From NCBI GenBank assembly GCA_040429635.1, contig CP158972.1, positions 1,436,001 to 1,500,000 on the forward strand: a DNA stretch of 64,000 nucleotides, read 5' to 3'. Under the pieces are notes generated by a model that saw only the letters and a list, made by a program, of their open reading frames with translations, made no database searches and was not told the origin of the DNA. The DNA comes from Tamlana crocina. GTDB lineage: Bacteria > Bacteroidota > Bacteroidia > Flavobacteriales > Flavobacteriaceae. Positions 27,782 through 36,157 of this stretch are shown here, in pieces; the stretch's first letter is position 1, and each line of letters begins with the position of its first letter. The translations under genes were made by a program, and so were the position numbers.

Positions 27782-28147
27782 TGTCGTTTTTATTTTTTCA
27801 ATTGTTTTGTCATTCAGTATTTCTAATTCAACTTCTTCGGTTTGATAACTGTTCTCAATTTGATTTCCAACATTGCTTGAGAAAATGTCCCATTTCAAAT
27901 TCAATGCGTTACCTAACTCGACAATTAAATCTCTTAAATTATGTCCGTTTTTCTCCAAATCAGCCATAATCCAATTTCCAATTCCGTGAGCGTTTTTTAA
28001 ATCGTCCGAAAAGCTTAAATAGTATTTTGGAATATCATTTTCATAAATTACGTTTTCATTGAATTCCAATTCCAAGAAAGGGAAGAAGCGTTCATTTTCT
28101 TTTCCGCTAATTAAATACGATTCCGTTTCCAGTTTAATTTTATCCAT
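27764..28147 (-). CDS. Cassette 24, second gene: small soluble protein, unknown
   Basis: The 127-residue acidic protein starts at 28147 (MDKIKLETESYLIS), overlapping the upstream stop as TAATG, so the two genes are translationally coupled. Notable segment: FPFLELEFNENVIYENDIPKYYLSF. The C-terminus KTTPQQWL is encoded by the attC. The size and acidity recall immunity proteins of polymorphic toxins, but no family was recognised. Confidence 0.65.
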   Translation of the reverse strand: MDKIKLETESYLISGKENERFFPFLELEFNENVIYENDIPKYYLSFSDDLKNAHGIGNWIMADLEKNGHNLRDLIVELGNALNLKWDIFSSNVGNQIENSYQTEEVELEILNDKTIEKIKTTPQQWL

Positions 28148-28491
28148 TACCACATTACTTGCTTAATTCTGCGGTTTTTAATTCCGATTTTGATTAAATC
28201 TCTACAAAAATTATTGAATTTGTTTTGAAATTCAGATTGAAGATTATCGTTTCCACAATACAATTCCCATAATGCTCCAGCTCCACCAAAAAGTTCATTA
28301 GTCAAAACGTATTTTTTGAAAAGTACGGAATCCTTTTTCATAGCAGAAGCTAGGACATTTGTCAATTCTTGTTGTCCAAGACTTGTTCCTATTTTGGTCA
28401 AAAGGTCCTTTAATTCAGTCACACTTTTGGTCAATGACTCAATGTTTTCCTCTGAAAAGTTCAACTCTTTATTTCTTGTAAATATGTTCAT
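28147..28491 (-). CDS. Cassette 24, first gene: small helical protein, unknown
   Basis: The 114-residue mostly helical protein contains NELFGGAGALWELYCG and a basic C-terminus (KIGIKNRRIKQVMW). It starts 14 bp inside the attC junction and its stop overlaps the next gene. Two coupled small genes in one cassette suggest a pair that works together, such as a toxin-immunity or immunity pair. Function not identified. Confidence 0.65.
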   Translation of the reverse strand: MNIFTRNKELNFSEENIESLTKSVTELKDLLTKIGTSLGQQELTNVLASAMKKDSVLFKKYVLTNELFGGAGALWELYCGNDNLQSEFQNKFNNFCRDLIKIGIKNRRIKQVMW

Positions 28492-28501
28492 CTCAAATGC
28501 A

Positions 28502-28634
28502 CCACAACGGTCTCGTATAACCGTCAGTTACGGAATTAAAGATAATGATTTTCGGTTTAACACTGACGTTAGCAATTTCGAGTGGATTCGGACGTAGTCG
28601 AATCCGCCGTAATTGCGGTTATACATTGTTGTGG
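28502..28634 (-). repeat. attC23 (subfamily A), site of cassette 23
   Basis: Plus strand CCACAAC to GTTGTGG. Right half matches attC27 including GCAATTTCGAGT; left half differs in the spacer after the first arm. Confidence 0.88.
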
Positions 28635-29156
28635 TGTCGTTTTTATTATTTTTTCACTTAACTGTTTAGCGAATTCAGGTTCACAATAAACTTGATGCCC
28701 TTTGTCCAATAATATTTTGTATTCCAATTCCATCTTTTCTAACCATTCCATTTCTGGTTTAAACTCATCATTTTCTCCAAAGAACAGTTTTAGGCTTCCA
28801 TTAGGTCTTTCAGTTTCTTTTCTTAATCTAGTTGAAGACACACAGGCAAGAGAATTAATTTTTCCACTTCTAATTCCATATTTCCAAGCTATAGTTCCAC
28901 CTAAACTAAATGCTAAAATATTTATCGAGTGCTTTTCAATTTCAATTAGTTTATTCACTGCTTTTTCAATTCCGCCTTCAATAAATTGTTTGTGCAAGTT
29001 AGTTTGACTGTATTCTGTTTTGTCTATTTCTCCAAGTTCGCAACTATCGTAAAACTCAATATCAAATTTTGCTTCTAAAATTCGAGTATAATTTATTAAC
29101 CATTCAGATTTTTCTCGACCCCACAAGTCTGAAATTATGATTAATCTTTCTTTCAT
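28569..29156 (-). CDS. Cassette 23: alpha/beta-hydrolase-like protein (copy 2)
   Basis: The 195-residue protein is identical to cassette 27 (25232-25819), including the AFSLGGTIAW nucleophile elbow and the attC-encoded tail. The start at 29156 is the first ATG after the cassette junction. Two other cassettes lie between nothing but Shedu and the two-gene unit, so the copies are dispersed rather than tandem, consistent with cassette excision and reinsertion or recombination. Confidence 0.8.
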   Translation of the reverse strand: MKERLIIISDLWGREKSEWLINYTRILEAKFDIEFYDSCELGEIDKTEYSQTNLHKQFIEGGIEKAVNKLIEIEKHSINILAFSLGGTIAWKYGIRSGKINSLACVSSTRLRKETERPNGSLKLFFGENDEFKPEMEWLEKMELEYKILLDKGHQVYCEPEFAKQLSEKIIKTTPQQCITAITADSTTSESTRNC

Positions 29157-29178
29157 AAACGATATTTTGTCAAATGCA

Positions 29179-29309
29179 CCACAACGGTTTGGCTATGGTT
29201 TCGTTGCGGGAAATCCGCGAGGATTTTCCGCCGTAAACCGAAGATAGCAAATTTGCGAGGACTTTCCGAGAGGAAAGTCAGAAGCAATGAACTATAGCCG
29301 GTGTTAGGT
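29179..29309 (-). repeat. attC22 (divergent), site of cassette 22
   Basis: Plus strand CCACAAC to GTTAGGT; GGCTATGGTTTCGTTGCGG pairs with GCAATGAACTATAGCC; inner GACTTTCC/GGAAAGTC hairpin. Confidence 0.83.
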
Positions 29310-29316
29310 GCAGTTT

Positions 29317-29853
29317 TTATTCTACTTTTTCTCTATTTAAACTTAAGTTAATGGTCAGATTTATAAGTCCTCTATCGATTGGCTGAAAATTTTTATTTGT
29401 CAAAATCACATGGGGATTTATGGTCAGTTTACCTTTTTCTCCACTAAACCCAAAAAACGGTACGAGTCTTAAAGTCCAATTATTAAAGTCCGTATATGTC
29501 ACCAATTCTGTTCCAATGGCAATTCCCATTAGATTTATAAGTCCACTTATTTTTGGTCCAATAGTGAACTTTTCTGTATTCAATCCGATTTCGGTTCCTA
29601 TTCCGTATTGAAATCCGCCTCCATGCAGTCCTCCGTACATTGTATTGTTGATTCCGATATCAAGTAGGTGGAAGTTTTTGTCATTAGGGTCTCCAAAGCT
29701 GTAACTATATCCAACTCCTAAATTTAGAGATTTATAATTCGCATAATCTCTTTCCTTTCGGTTTTGTCCAACACCGAGATTTATGAATCCGATTAAAAGT
29801 ATGATTGTTATTCTGGTTTTCAATTTAGAGTTCTCTGTTTGTTCAAATTGCAC
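29317..29853 (-). CDS. Cassette 22: outer-membrane beta-barrel-like secreted protein
   Basis: The 178-residue protein has a signal-like segment (ITIILLIGFINLGVGQ) and alternating amphipathic strands (SLNLGVGYSYSFG, FQYGIGTEIGL, GLINLTINLSLN). It looks like a small beta-barrel porin-like protein. A shorter start may be used, since the first 14 residues are polar. Function unknown. Confidence 0.65.
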   Translation of the reverse strand: MQFEQTENSKLKTRITIILLIGFINLGVGQNRKERDYANYKSLNLGVGYSYSFGDPNDKNFHLLDIGINNTMYGGLHGGGFQYGIGTEIGLNTEKFTIGPKISGLINLMGIAIGTELVTYTDFNNWTLRLVPFFGFSGEKGKLTINPHVILTNKNFQPIDRGLINLTINLSLNREKVE

Positions 29854-29984
29854 CTAACGGTCTCGTATAACCGTCAGTTACGGTTTTAAAGTTAATAATT
29901 TTCGGTTTAGCACTGACGTTAGCAATTCCGAGTGGATTCGGACGTAGTCGAATCCGCCGTAATTGCGGTTATACATTGTTGTGT
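29852..29984 (-). repeat. attC21 (subfamily A), site of cassette 21
   Basis: Plus strand ACCTAAC to GTTGTGT. Interior identical to attC18, which goes with the second copy of the same lipoprotein cassette. Confidence 0.88.
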
Positions 29985-29996
29985 GTTCGTACTTTT

Positions 29997-30521
29997 TCAT
30001 CTAATTGTATTTCGTATTCCAGGATAGATTTTTCCATTGAATCGAGTGCTTTCTTCTTCTGGATGGAAATAATAAATCTGTTTTTTATTCGAGTCTTTTA
30101 CAGCATAACAATTATCAAAAAGTATTATTCCAGAGTCTATACTCCTCCAGTATTCTATTCTCGGAAACCATTCAGGAAAAATGTCTTTTACTAATTCGAT
30201 TTGTGAGTGGAAAATTCCAATGTAGGTTTTGTCAATATGATTTTCTTTATCAAAGATTGAGCTATAGAGTTCCTCATTTTCGTAATCAAAAACTCCAAAT
30301 ACACATTTTGTACTTAAATAGGATATGTTTTTAATATTCTGCGCATCAGATTTTATTAATTCGACCGGAAACCAACCTGTTAATCTTGGGTTTTCAATTT
30401 CACTGAATTCATTGTAATTCTGATATTCTTGTAGATAATCTCCATTATTACAAGACACCAAAACCATTAGAACTAATATTCCAAAAAAAGATAAATTCAA
30501 ATTTATATTCTTTAATTTCAT
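29997..30521 (-). CDS. Cassette 21: lipoprotein of unknown function (copy 1)
   Basis: The 174-residue protein has a lipoprotein signal (LVLMVLVSCNNGD) and a soluble body with FPEWFPRIEYWRSIDSGIILFDN. An identical copy lies at 32367-32891, two cassettes closer to the integrase. Family not recognised. Confidence 0.7.
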   Translation of the reverse strand: MKLKNINLNLSFFGILVLMVLVSCNNGDYLQEYQNYNEFSEIENPRLTGWFPVELIKSDAQNIKNISYLSTKCVFGVFDYENEELYSSIFDKENHIDKTYIGIFHSQIELVKDIFPEWFPRIEYWRSIDSGIILFDNCYAVKDSNKKQIYYFHPEEESTRFNGKIYPGIRNTIR

Positions 30522-30548
30522 TCAGTTTTCACGGTTTTTGGGTATGAC

Positions 30549-30681
30549 ACACAACGGTCTCGTATAACCGTCAGTTACGGGTTTAAAGTTAATGTTTTTC
30601 GGTTTAGCACAGACGTTAGCAATTCCGAGTGGATTCGGACGTAGTCGAATCCGCCGTAATTGCGGTTATACATTGTTAGGC
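30549..30681 (-). repeat. attC20 (subfamily A), site of cassette 20
   Basis: Plus strand ACACAAC to GTTAGGC. GTTAGGC is the textbook integron core 7-mer. Confidence 0.9.
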
Positions 30682-30689
30682 ACTGGCTT

Positions 30690-31548
30690 TTATTCAAATT
30701 TCAGTCTATTTTGATTGTCTGATTTTGATATGTGTTCAAATACTTTTTCAATCACATAACTGTTTTGGTCAATAATATATGTCTGTAAATCTTCGTCAAA
30801 ATTTCGTCTTCGAGACAAGGTTACTTTCAAAGCATCTCCTTTCCTAAAAGCTTCATTTTTTGAGCCGTTCAAAAAAGTCGGCATCTTTTATTGAGGCTTT
30901 TATTGGATAACCTCTAAAAACAAAAGCCCATTTTGCGTGTCCCTCAAAGTGAATGGTTTTTATGATTAAAGTTGCTTCATCAGTTAGAATGTCAGATTCT
31001 GGCAGTTCTTCAATTTCTTGTGTTTCAATTTGGTCGATAAATTTTGGAAATTCTGTTCTGTTAATATTTATTACTTCTCTTTCTTCTTGTTCTATTTTCA
31101 AATCTTTTACATTTTCATCTTTATTCACAATTATAAAAGTCTGTTGAATTTTTTGATTAGCACCAGAATTTTGAGAAACATTATAAATTATTTTAGGTAG
31201 TTCTTTATCAACTATCTGTTTGTCTTCCAAAATTTGTTTTATTTCTTCTTCCGTTTTGTTTTGAGTTGCGTTTGTTGCGAATAAAATCAGAAGTCCAACT
31301 AATGTTCCAACAGTCAAGTCTCCCATTTTTTCTAAAATCAAATCTTTATACTTTGACTTTAGTTTTATTTTGAAACTTCCATTTTCGGGTGGTGAAACTT
31401 CAATAATCATATCGTTAGGATTGTAACCTAACTCATTATTGATTAAGTAAAGTAATTGTTTGTAGTTGTCTAAAAATTCAGTCAGAGTTTCAACTTTGAT
31501 ATTTCCGTCTCCGCCGAATTTTATGGTTAGTTGGTTATTTTCTATCAT
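30690..31548 (-). pseudogene. Cassette 20: unknown protein split by a +1 frameshift
   Basis: Two overlapping frames make one protein. The first (31548-30853, 231 residues; VEVSPPENGSFKIKLKSKY-like N-terminus, a hydrophobic segment TVGTLVGLLILFATNA, then a coiled region) ends KDADFFERLKK. The second (30884-30690) resumes at KNEAFRKGDALKVTL and ends SDNQNRLKFE. Removing one A from the A6 run near 30863 joins them as ERLKNEAFRKGD. Either the gene is broken or slippage at the A run makes some full-length product. No family recognised. Confidence 0.7.
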
Positions 31549-31566
31549 TCTGTTTTTTCAGCTTGT

Positions 31567-31699
31567 GCCTAACGGTCTCGTATAACCGTCAGTTACGGGA
31601 TTAAAGTTAATGATTTTCGGTTAAGCACAGACGTTAGCAATTCCGAGTGGATTCGGACGCAGTCGAATCCGCCGTAATTGCGGTTATACATTGTTGGCA
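31567..31699 (-). repeat. attC19 (subfamily A), site of cassette 19
   Basis: Plus strand GCCTAAC to GTTGGCA, with the standard TATAACCG/CGGTTATA arms. Confidence 0.9.
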
Positions 31700-31714
31700 C
31701 CAGTTTTTTTATTT

Positions 31715-32209
31715 TTATTCTGTAAATTCAATTTGTTTTGAGTTTATTGACGTGTCACTATCTTTAAATTTTATTGATTTAAATATATTCAAAATCAGTT
31801 CTTCATTTTTGATATTTTTACCGATTAAATTAAATCGGTTGTCTTTGTAGGCTTTTTCGATATAAATTCCTATAGTTCCATTTCCATTTGTTTTCGGTTT
31901 GGTCAGATAAGCGATTTTTCCATTTATAGTGTCCGTTGCGAAAAGTTGATTTTCTTTATTCTCTTCGTTTAATGAATAAGAGTACCAGCCATAATCAAAA
32001 GTCAACGAGTCAATTCCGTTTGTAATTCCGCCAACATAGCTGTCAATACCATTAAATTCAATTTTTTTCCAGTCAGTTGGTAATTCAATAGCAAAAGTTC
32101 CAAAGTTAAATTTGTCATTAGTTGATTTCTCAAAGTTTGAAGTTGTCAGGAAATAAATGCAGATTGCCAAAACCATAATTATTCCAAAATATAAAGTCGT
32201 TTTGTTCAT
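31715..32209 (-). CDS. Cassette 19: membrane-anchored periplasmic protein, unknown
   Basis: The 164-residue protein has one N-terminal hydrophobic segment (about 5-23) and a soluble domain with FNFGTFAIELPTDWKKIEFNGIDSYVGG, a pattern common in small flavobacterial exported proteins of unknown role. It is alone in its cassette. Confidence 0.65.
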   Translation of the reverse strand: MNKTTLYFGIIMVLAICIYFLTTSNFEKSTNDKFNFGTFAIELPTDWKKIEFNGIDSYVGGITNGIDSLTFDYGWYSYSLNEENKENQLFATDTINGKIAYLTKPKTNGNGTIGIYIEKAYKDNRFNLIGKNIKNEELILNIFKSIKFKDSDTSINSKQIEFTE

Positions 32210-32221
32210 TTCTCAAATTGG

Positions 32222-32354
32222 TGCCAACGGTCTCGTATAACCGTCAGTTACGGTTTTAAAGTTAATAATTTTCGGTTTAGCACTGACGTTAGCAATTCCG
32301 AGTGGATTCGGACGTAGTCGAATCCGCCGTAATTGCGGTTATACATTGTTGTGT
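32222..32354 (-). repeat. attC18 (subfamily A), site of cassette 18
   Basis: Plus strand TGCCAAC to GTTGTGT; interior identical to attC21. Confidence 0.88.
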
Positions 32355-32366
32355 GTTCGTACTTTT

Positions 32367-32891
32367 TCATCTAATTGTATTTCGTATTCCAGGATAGATT
32401 TTTCCATTGAATCGAGTGCTTTCTTCTTCTGGATGGAAATAATAAATCTGTTTTTTATTCGAGTCTTTTACAGCATAACAATTATCAAAAAGTATTATTC
32501 CAGAGTCTATACTCCTCCAGTATTCTATTCTCGGAAACCATTCAGGAAAAATGTCTTTTACTAATTCGATTTGTGAGTGGAAAATTCCAATGTAGGTTTT
32601 GTCAATATGATTTTCTTTATCAAAGATTGAGCTATAGAGTTCCTCATTTTCGTAATCAAAAACTCCAAATACACATTTTGTACTTAAATAGGATATGTTT
32701 TTAATATTCTGCGCATCAGATTTTATTAATTCGACCGGAAACCAACCTGTTAATCTTGGGTTTTCAATTTCACTGAATTCATTGTAATTCTGATATTCTT
32801 GTAGATAATCTCCATTATTACAAGACACCAAAACCATTAGAACTAATATTCCAAAAAAAGATAAATTCAAATTTATATTCTTTAATTTCAT
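32367..32891 (-). CDS. Cassette 18: lipoprotein of unknown function (copy 2)
   Basis: Identical to 29997-30521 over the whole protein and over the flanking cassette sequence through the attC. Having two unchanged copies implies a recent duplication. Between the copies lie cassettes 19 and 20. Confidence 0.7.
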   Translation of the reverse strand: MKLKNINLNLSFFGILVLMVLVSCNNGDYLQEYQNYNEFSEIENPRLTGWFPVELIKSDAQNIKNISYLSTKCVFGVFDYENEELYSSIFDKENHIDKTYIGIFHSQIELVKDIFPEWFPRIEYWRSIDSGIILFDNCYAVKDSNKKQIYYFHPEEESTRFNGKIYPGIRNTIR

Positions 32892-32918
32892 TCAGTTTTC
32901 ACGGTTTTTGGGTATGAC

Positions 32919-33050
32919 ACACAACGGTTCGTATAACCGTCAGTTACGGGTTAATGTGTGTTAATTTTCGGTTTGGCACAGGCTTTTGCAATTCCGAGTG
33001 GATTCGGACATAGTCGAATCCGCCGTAATTGCGGTTATACATTGTTGTGG
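32919..33050 (-). repeat. attC17 (subfamily A), site of cassette 17
   Basis: Plus strand ACACAAC to GTTGTGG; the left spacer is shortened (GGTTCG instead of GGTCTCG), altering the unpaired spacer. Confidence 0.87.
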
Positions 33051-33067
33051 GTAGTACTTTTTCCAGT

Positions 33068-33691
33068 TTATATTTTCTTTAAGTTCCTAAATTCATATTT
33101 GTCAGTCGGACTATTTCTTTCAATTTCAATCTTGTAATTTTCTGATTGAAATGCTTTTTCAACAAATTCTTTTGCTTTTGAATATGCACAATGATAAGTT
33201 TCATACGAATCTTGCCAATGTCCATCGTGTTCATAGTCAACCGAAAAGGCATATTCGTGAAGTAATGAATTCGCTTTGGTTTCTATTCGTCCAGCGTTTT
33301 TACTTTTCAGAGCATAAAGTACTTTCCAGTCATTAAATCCAGCGTATTTAGTTCGATTAAGTGATTCAGCTCTGACCTCTACTGCTTTTGAAAATCCAAT
33401 TTTCACAAGTTCGCCAGTCAAAGTTCCAGCGATATAGACTATTCCACCAGAGTCATTCCTTTTTTGAAATCCTAATGTCGCTGCATTGCATTGACAACAA
33501 TGTCCGCTTCTGGTTCGTAAAGTATGTCCCTCTTTTTGGCAAGGTGTAACATTGTAAGCAACTAATTTATTCAGTTCTTTCATAATCACACGATATTCGG
33601 ATTTTGAAAGTCCATCAGCATCGAATACATATTTTGGATGTACTTTTTGCTCTTTTAAAAATCTAATTTGTTCGCTTGTTAATCCTGCCAT
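33068..33691 (-). CDS. Cassette 17: GIY-YIG-like (T5orf172/MUG113-type) protein with Cys-His cluster
   Basis: The 207-residue protein has a Cys/His-rich segment (CQKEGHTLRTRSGHCCQC, about 51-68) that could bind zinc. It is followed by a GIY-YIG-related domain (GGIVYIAGTLTGELVKIGFSKAVEVR, then an Arg-rich stretch and KANSLLHEYAF with a Glu in ETKAN). Members of this group are predicted endonucleases in phages and defence-related loci. Activity is inferred only from the fold pattern. Confidence 0.72.
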   Translation of the reverse strand: MAGLTSEQIRFLKEQKVHPKYVFDADGLSKSEYRVIMKELNKLVAYNVTPCQKEGHTLRTRSGHCCQCNAATLGFQKRNDSGGIVYIAGTLTGELVKIGFSKAVEVRAESLNRTKYAGFNDWKVLYALKSKNAGRIETKANSLLHEYAFSVDYEHDGHWQDSYETYHCAYSKAKEFVEKAFQSENYKIEIERNSPTDKYEFRNLKKI

Positions 33692-33710
33692 TTCGTTTTT
33701 CTCGTATTAC

Positions 33711-33841
33711 CCACAACGGTCTCGGCTATGAGTAGTTGCGTGGGTTAGCACTTAATTTTGCAAGTACACACCAAGCTGAAAATCCGCAAGGATTTTCAGA
33801 AGTAGGCGAGAACAAGCAATTACTTATAGCCATTGTTAGGC
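33711..33841 (-). repeat. attC16 (subfamily B), site of cassette 16
   Basis: Plus strand CCACAAC to GTTAGGC, with GGCTATGAGTAGTTGCGTG and CAATTACTTATAGCC arms. Confidence 0.89.
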
Positions 33842-33856
33842 AAAGTTATTTTTAAT

Positions 33857-34726
33857 TTATTCTTTATTCGATTCGTACAATGCGACAAAGTCAGACTCTT
33901 TTAATATTCTGATGTTCTGTCCATTATTTTTCAGTTCTTCTGCTTTTCTGTGTTTCGAGCTTTTTTCCTTTCCCGAAAGTTTACTTATGTCTTGGTCTCC
34001 AACCACTAAAAGAGTTGTTTTCTTTGTAACTCCATTTACTACTTTACAACCAATTTCAGATGCAAGTAGTGAAGCTTCTCTTCTTGGAATTTGTAATGAA
34101 CCTGTAAACACTAAAATTTCTCCAAATAGATTTCCATTTGGATTTCCCTCTTTTGAAATGGAATCACTATAATTTTTTGCATTTGCTAGAATAGGATTAT
34201 TTACTCTTATAAGCCAATCATCAATGGTGTTCTCTTTTTCTTTAATTGCGGAAATTAAAATATGTGCACAAGCTTTAGCATCTTCTAAAGCATCGTGGTG
34301 ATTAAAAGAGAAATTCAATTTTTTACAAACATTCGCAAGTCCATATCCTTTGTATGCAAATTCTTCCCAACATCTTCGAGAAACTTTCGCTGTGTCAATC
34401 CAACTGTTTTGGATTGAAGGAAGTCCGTATTTTTCGCAAGTTCGATTTATTGAAACTCGGTCAAAATGAGTGTGGCAAACGCAAATGTAATTTTCCAAAT
34501 GTTGTTTAAGAAACTCGTACACTTCTGGGAATTTTGGACTGTCAACAACATCTTCTTCTGTAATATTATGTATTGATTCGTTCCAAAAATCAAAGTAATC
34601 TTCTGGGTTTAGTAGACTTGACCATTCTTTCTTTATTTGACCGTTTTCATAAATCACAAAACCAATTTGACAAATTGATGACATATCAGAGTTTGCAGTT
34701 TCAACGTCAATAGCTAAAAAGTCCAT
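33857..34726 (-). CDS. Cassette 16, second gene: DnaQ-like exonuclease with BRCT domain
   Basis: The 289-residue protein has an N-terminal DEDDh exonuclease (AIDVETANSD at 5-14, CVCHTHFDR, NHHDALEDAKACA near 140-153) similar to DNA polymerase III epsilon. A C-terminal BRCT domain follows (GEILVFTGSLQIPRREASLLASE, KTTLLVVGDQD). Exonuclease-BRCT fusions occur in bacteria as repair or defence-associated proteins. The start overlaps the upstream stop as TAATG. Confidence 0.86.
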   Translation of the reverse strand: MDFLAIDVETANSDMSSICQIGFVIYENGQIKKEWSSLLNPEDYFDFWNESIHNITEEDVVDSPKFPEVYEFLKQHLENYICVCHTHFDRVSINRTCEKYGLPSIQNSWIDTAKVSRRCWEEFAYKGYGLANVCKKLNFSFNHHDALEDAKACAHILISAIKEKENTIDDWLIRVNNPILANAKNYSDSISKEGNPNGNLFGEILVFTGSLQIPRREASLLASEIGCKVVNGVTKKTTLLVVGDQDISKLSGKEKSSKHRKAEELKNNGQNIRILKESDFVALYESNKE

Positions 34727-35097
34727 TAGTTAGCATTTTTTAATTTTTCTAAATCCATTGTAAACGTAACTCTCACTTTTGTTTTTGAGCAAGTCAATAT
34801 CATTTCCTCGTCCATATCAATATTTAAGTCTTCTCCTCGAAGAGCTTGCCATTTAGCAATGTAATTTAATGCTCCGATTTTTTCTTTTTTCTTTAAAGCT
34901 TTTTCAACTCCGCCTTTATATCCAAGTACAGGCAATTCTCCTCTTTTTGCTTTTTCAGCTAATTCAGGTTCTTTTATTGCTAATGCTCTACCAACTTCAT
35001 AATTCTTAATCAAGCCTTTGTCTTCTCGTTTCCAAGTTTCTTCCCAAGTCAAATTCTCTCTATCGGGTTCTAAAAAACTTCTATAAATTCTTGTCAT
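34726..35097 (-). CDS. Cassette 16, first gene: small charged protein, unknown
   Basis: The 123-residue protein is rich in Lys and Glu (WEETWKREDKGLIKNYEVGRA, KALKKKEKIGALNYIAKWQA). It starts 20 bp inside the cassette and is translationally coupled to the exonuclease-BRCT gene. It may be a partner or regulator of the exonuclease. No family was recognised. Confidence 0.68.
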   Translation of the reverse strand: MTRIYRSFLEPDRENLTWEETWKREDKGLIKNYEVGRALAIKEPELAEKAKRGELPVLGYKGGVEKALKKKEKIGALNYIAKWQALRGEDLNIDMDEEMILTCSKTKVRVTFTMDLEKLKNAN

Positions 35098-35116
35098 TGT
35101 TGTTGGTTTTAATTTT

Positions 35117-35248
35117 GCCTAACGTGTTTGTGTATGATTTCGTTGCGTGTTTCAGCAACTAAATTAGCAAATACAAACCGAATAGAAAATCCGCGAGGAT
35201 TTTCGTAAGTAGGCGAGTACTAGCAATGAATTATACACGGTGTTCTAC
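35117..35248 (-). repeat. attC15 (divergent), site of cassette 15
   Basis: Plus strand GCCTAAC to GTTCTAC. The right 7-mer breaks the GTTRRRY rule, yet its cassette partner changed in step (GTAGAAC). Confidence 0.82.
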
Positions 35249-36015
35249 GCAGTTTTTTTCCATAGGTTATTCAGCGACTTACTTACTTTTCCTTTTATTT
35301 CATAAAAATAAGCTCGATTTCCTTTTATAATTACTTTTTTATTTCTCGGCATTCTTTCTTTGTCGATAGGAATTATAACATCTATTTGGAAAAAATCAGA
35401 TTCTTTATTTTTAGTTTTCAGTTCTATAAAATCTGTAAATCCGTAAGTGTAAACTCCGATTTTCTCAATATCTTTTTTTGCTATTCTAAAAGTATTTGTC
35501 GAGTCCAAATTCACTCTGTTTCTTATACGAGGCGCCCAAGCGCAACTCCCTTCTTTTAACCATTCTCTTGTTAAATGCTTGTATTTTCTTCTTTTGTTAA
35601 AGTACAGAGTTAGTAATTCAAATTCCGTTTTTTTCTTTTCAGTCAAATTTTGGTTTTCATAAAGCTCAACATAATGATTGACTTTAATTTCTATTGAGTC
35701 TTTAAGTCCGATTCGTTCTTCGGTAATATTAACAGTTGGTTCTCGCTTTTGTAAATCTGGGTTTAGAATAACCTCTCCATCTTTTAAAATCCACTTTCCT
35801 TCGTTTGTATAATCTTTAAAGGTCTGCGGATAAACATAATCTGTTGTTCTTAATTTAAAAGTTCCATCTGCTTTTAATTCCAACTCTGTTCCACTAAAAT
35901 TTCCATTAACATCCATCAAATCTCCGTATATTCCAATATATTCGGATTTTTCATTCTGTGAGTGAACATTTATTGTCAGAAAGAAGATTGTTAATATGTA
36001 TAATGTTTGTTTCAT
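35245..36015 (-). CDS. Cassette 15: secreted protein, unknown
   Basis: The 256-residue protein has a signal peptide (LYILTIFFLTINVHSQ) and a first half with lipocalin-like features (FSGTELELKADGTFKLRTTDY, EGKWILKDGEVIL). The second half is basic. This resembles generic flavobacterial exported proteins. The stop lies at the attC edge. Confidence 0.65.
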   Translation of the reverse strand: MKQTLYILTIFFLTINVHSQNEKSEYIGIYGDLMDVNGNFSGTELELKADGTFKLRTTDYVYPQTFKDYTNEGKWILKDGEVILNPDLQKREPTVNITEERIGLKDSIEIKVNHYVELYENQNLTEKKKTEFELLTLYFNKRRKYKHLTREWLKEGSCAWAPRIRNRVNLDSTNTFRIAKKDIEKIGVYTYGFTDFIELKTKNKESDFFQIDVIIPIDKERMPRNKKVIIKGNRAYFYEIKGKVSKSLNNLWKKTA

Positions 36016-36021
36016 AATTGC

Positions 36022-36153
36022 GTAGAACGGTAAAGTGTATGAGTAGTAGCGGATTCCTACTCAGTAAATTTTCAGTTAATTACCGACTTTTATTTTATGG
36101 TCTGTCTTTCGTTTTATCACTTAAACCGCTATTACTTATACACATTGTTGTGC
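36022..36153 (-). repeat. attC14 (divergent), site of cassette 14
   Basis: Plus strand GTAGAAC to GTTGTGC; GTGTATGAGTAGTAGCGG pairs with CCGCTATTACTTATACAC. Confidence 0.82.
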
Positions 36154-36157
36154 GCTG

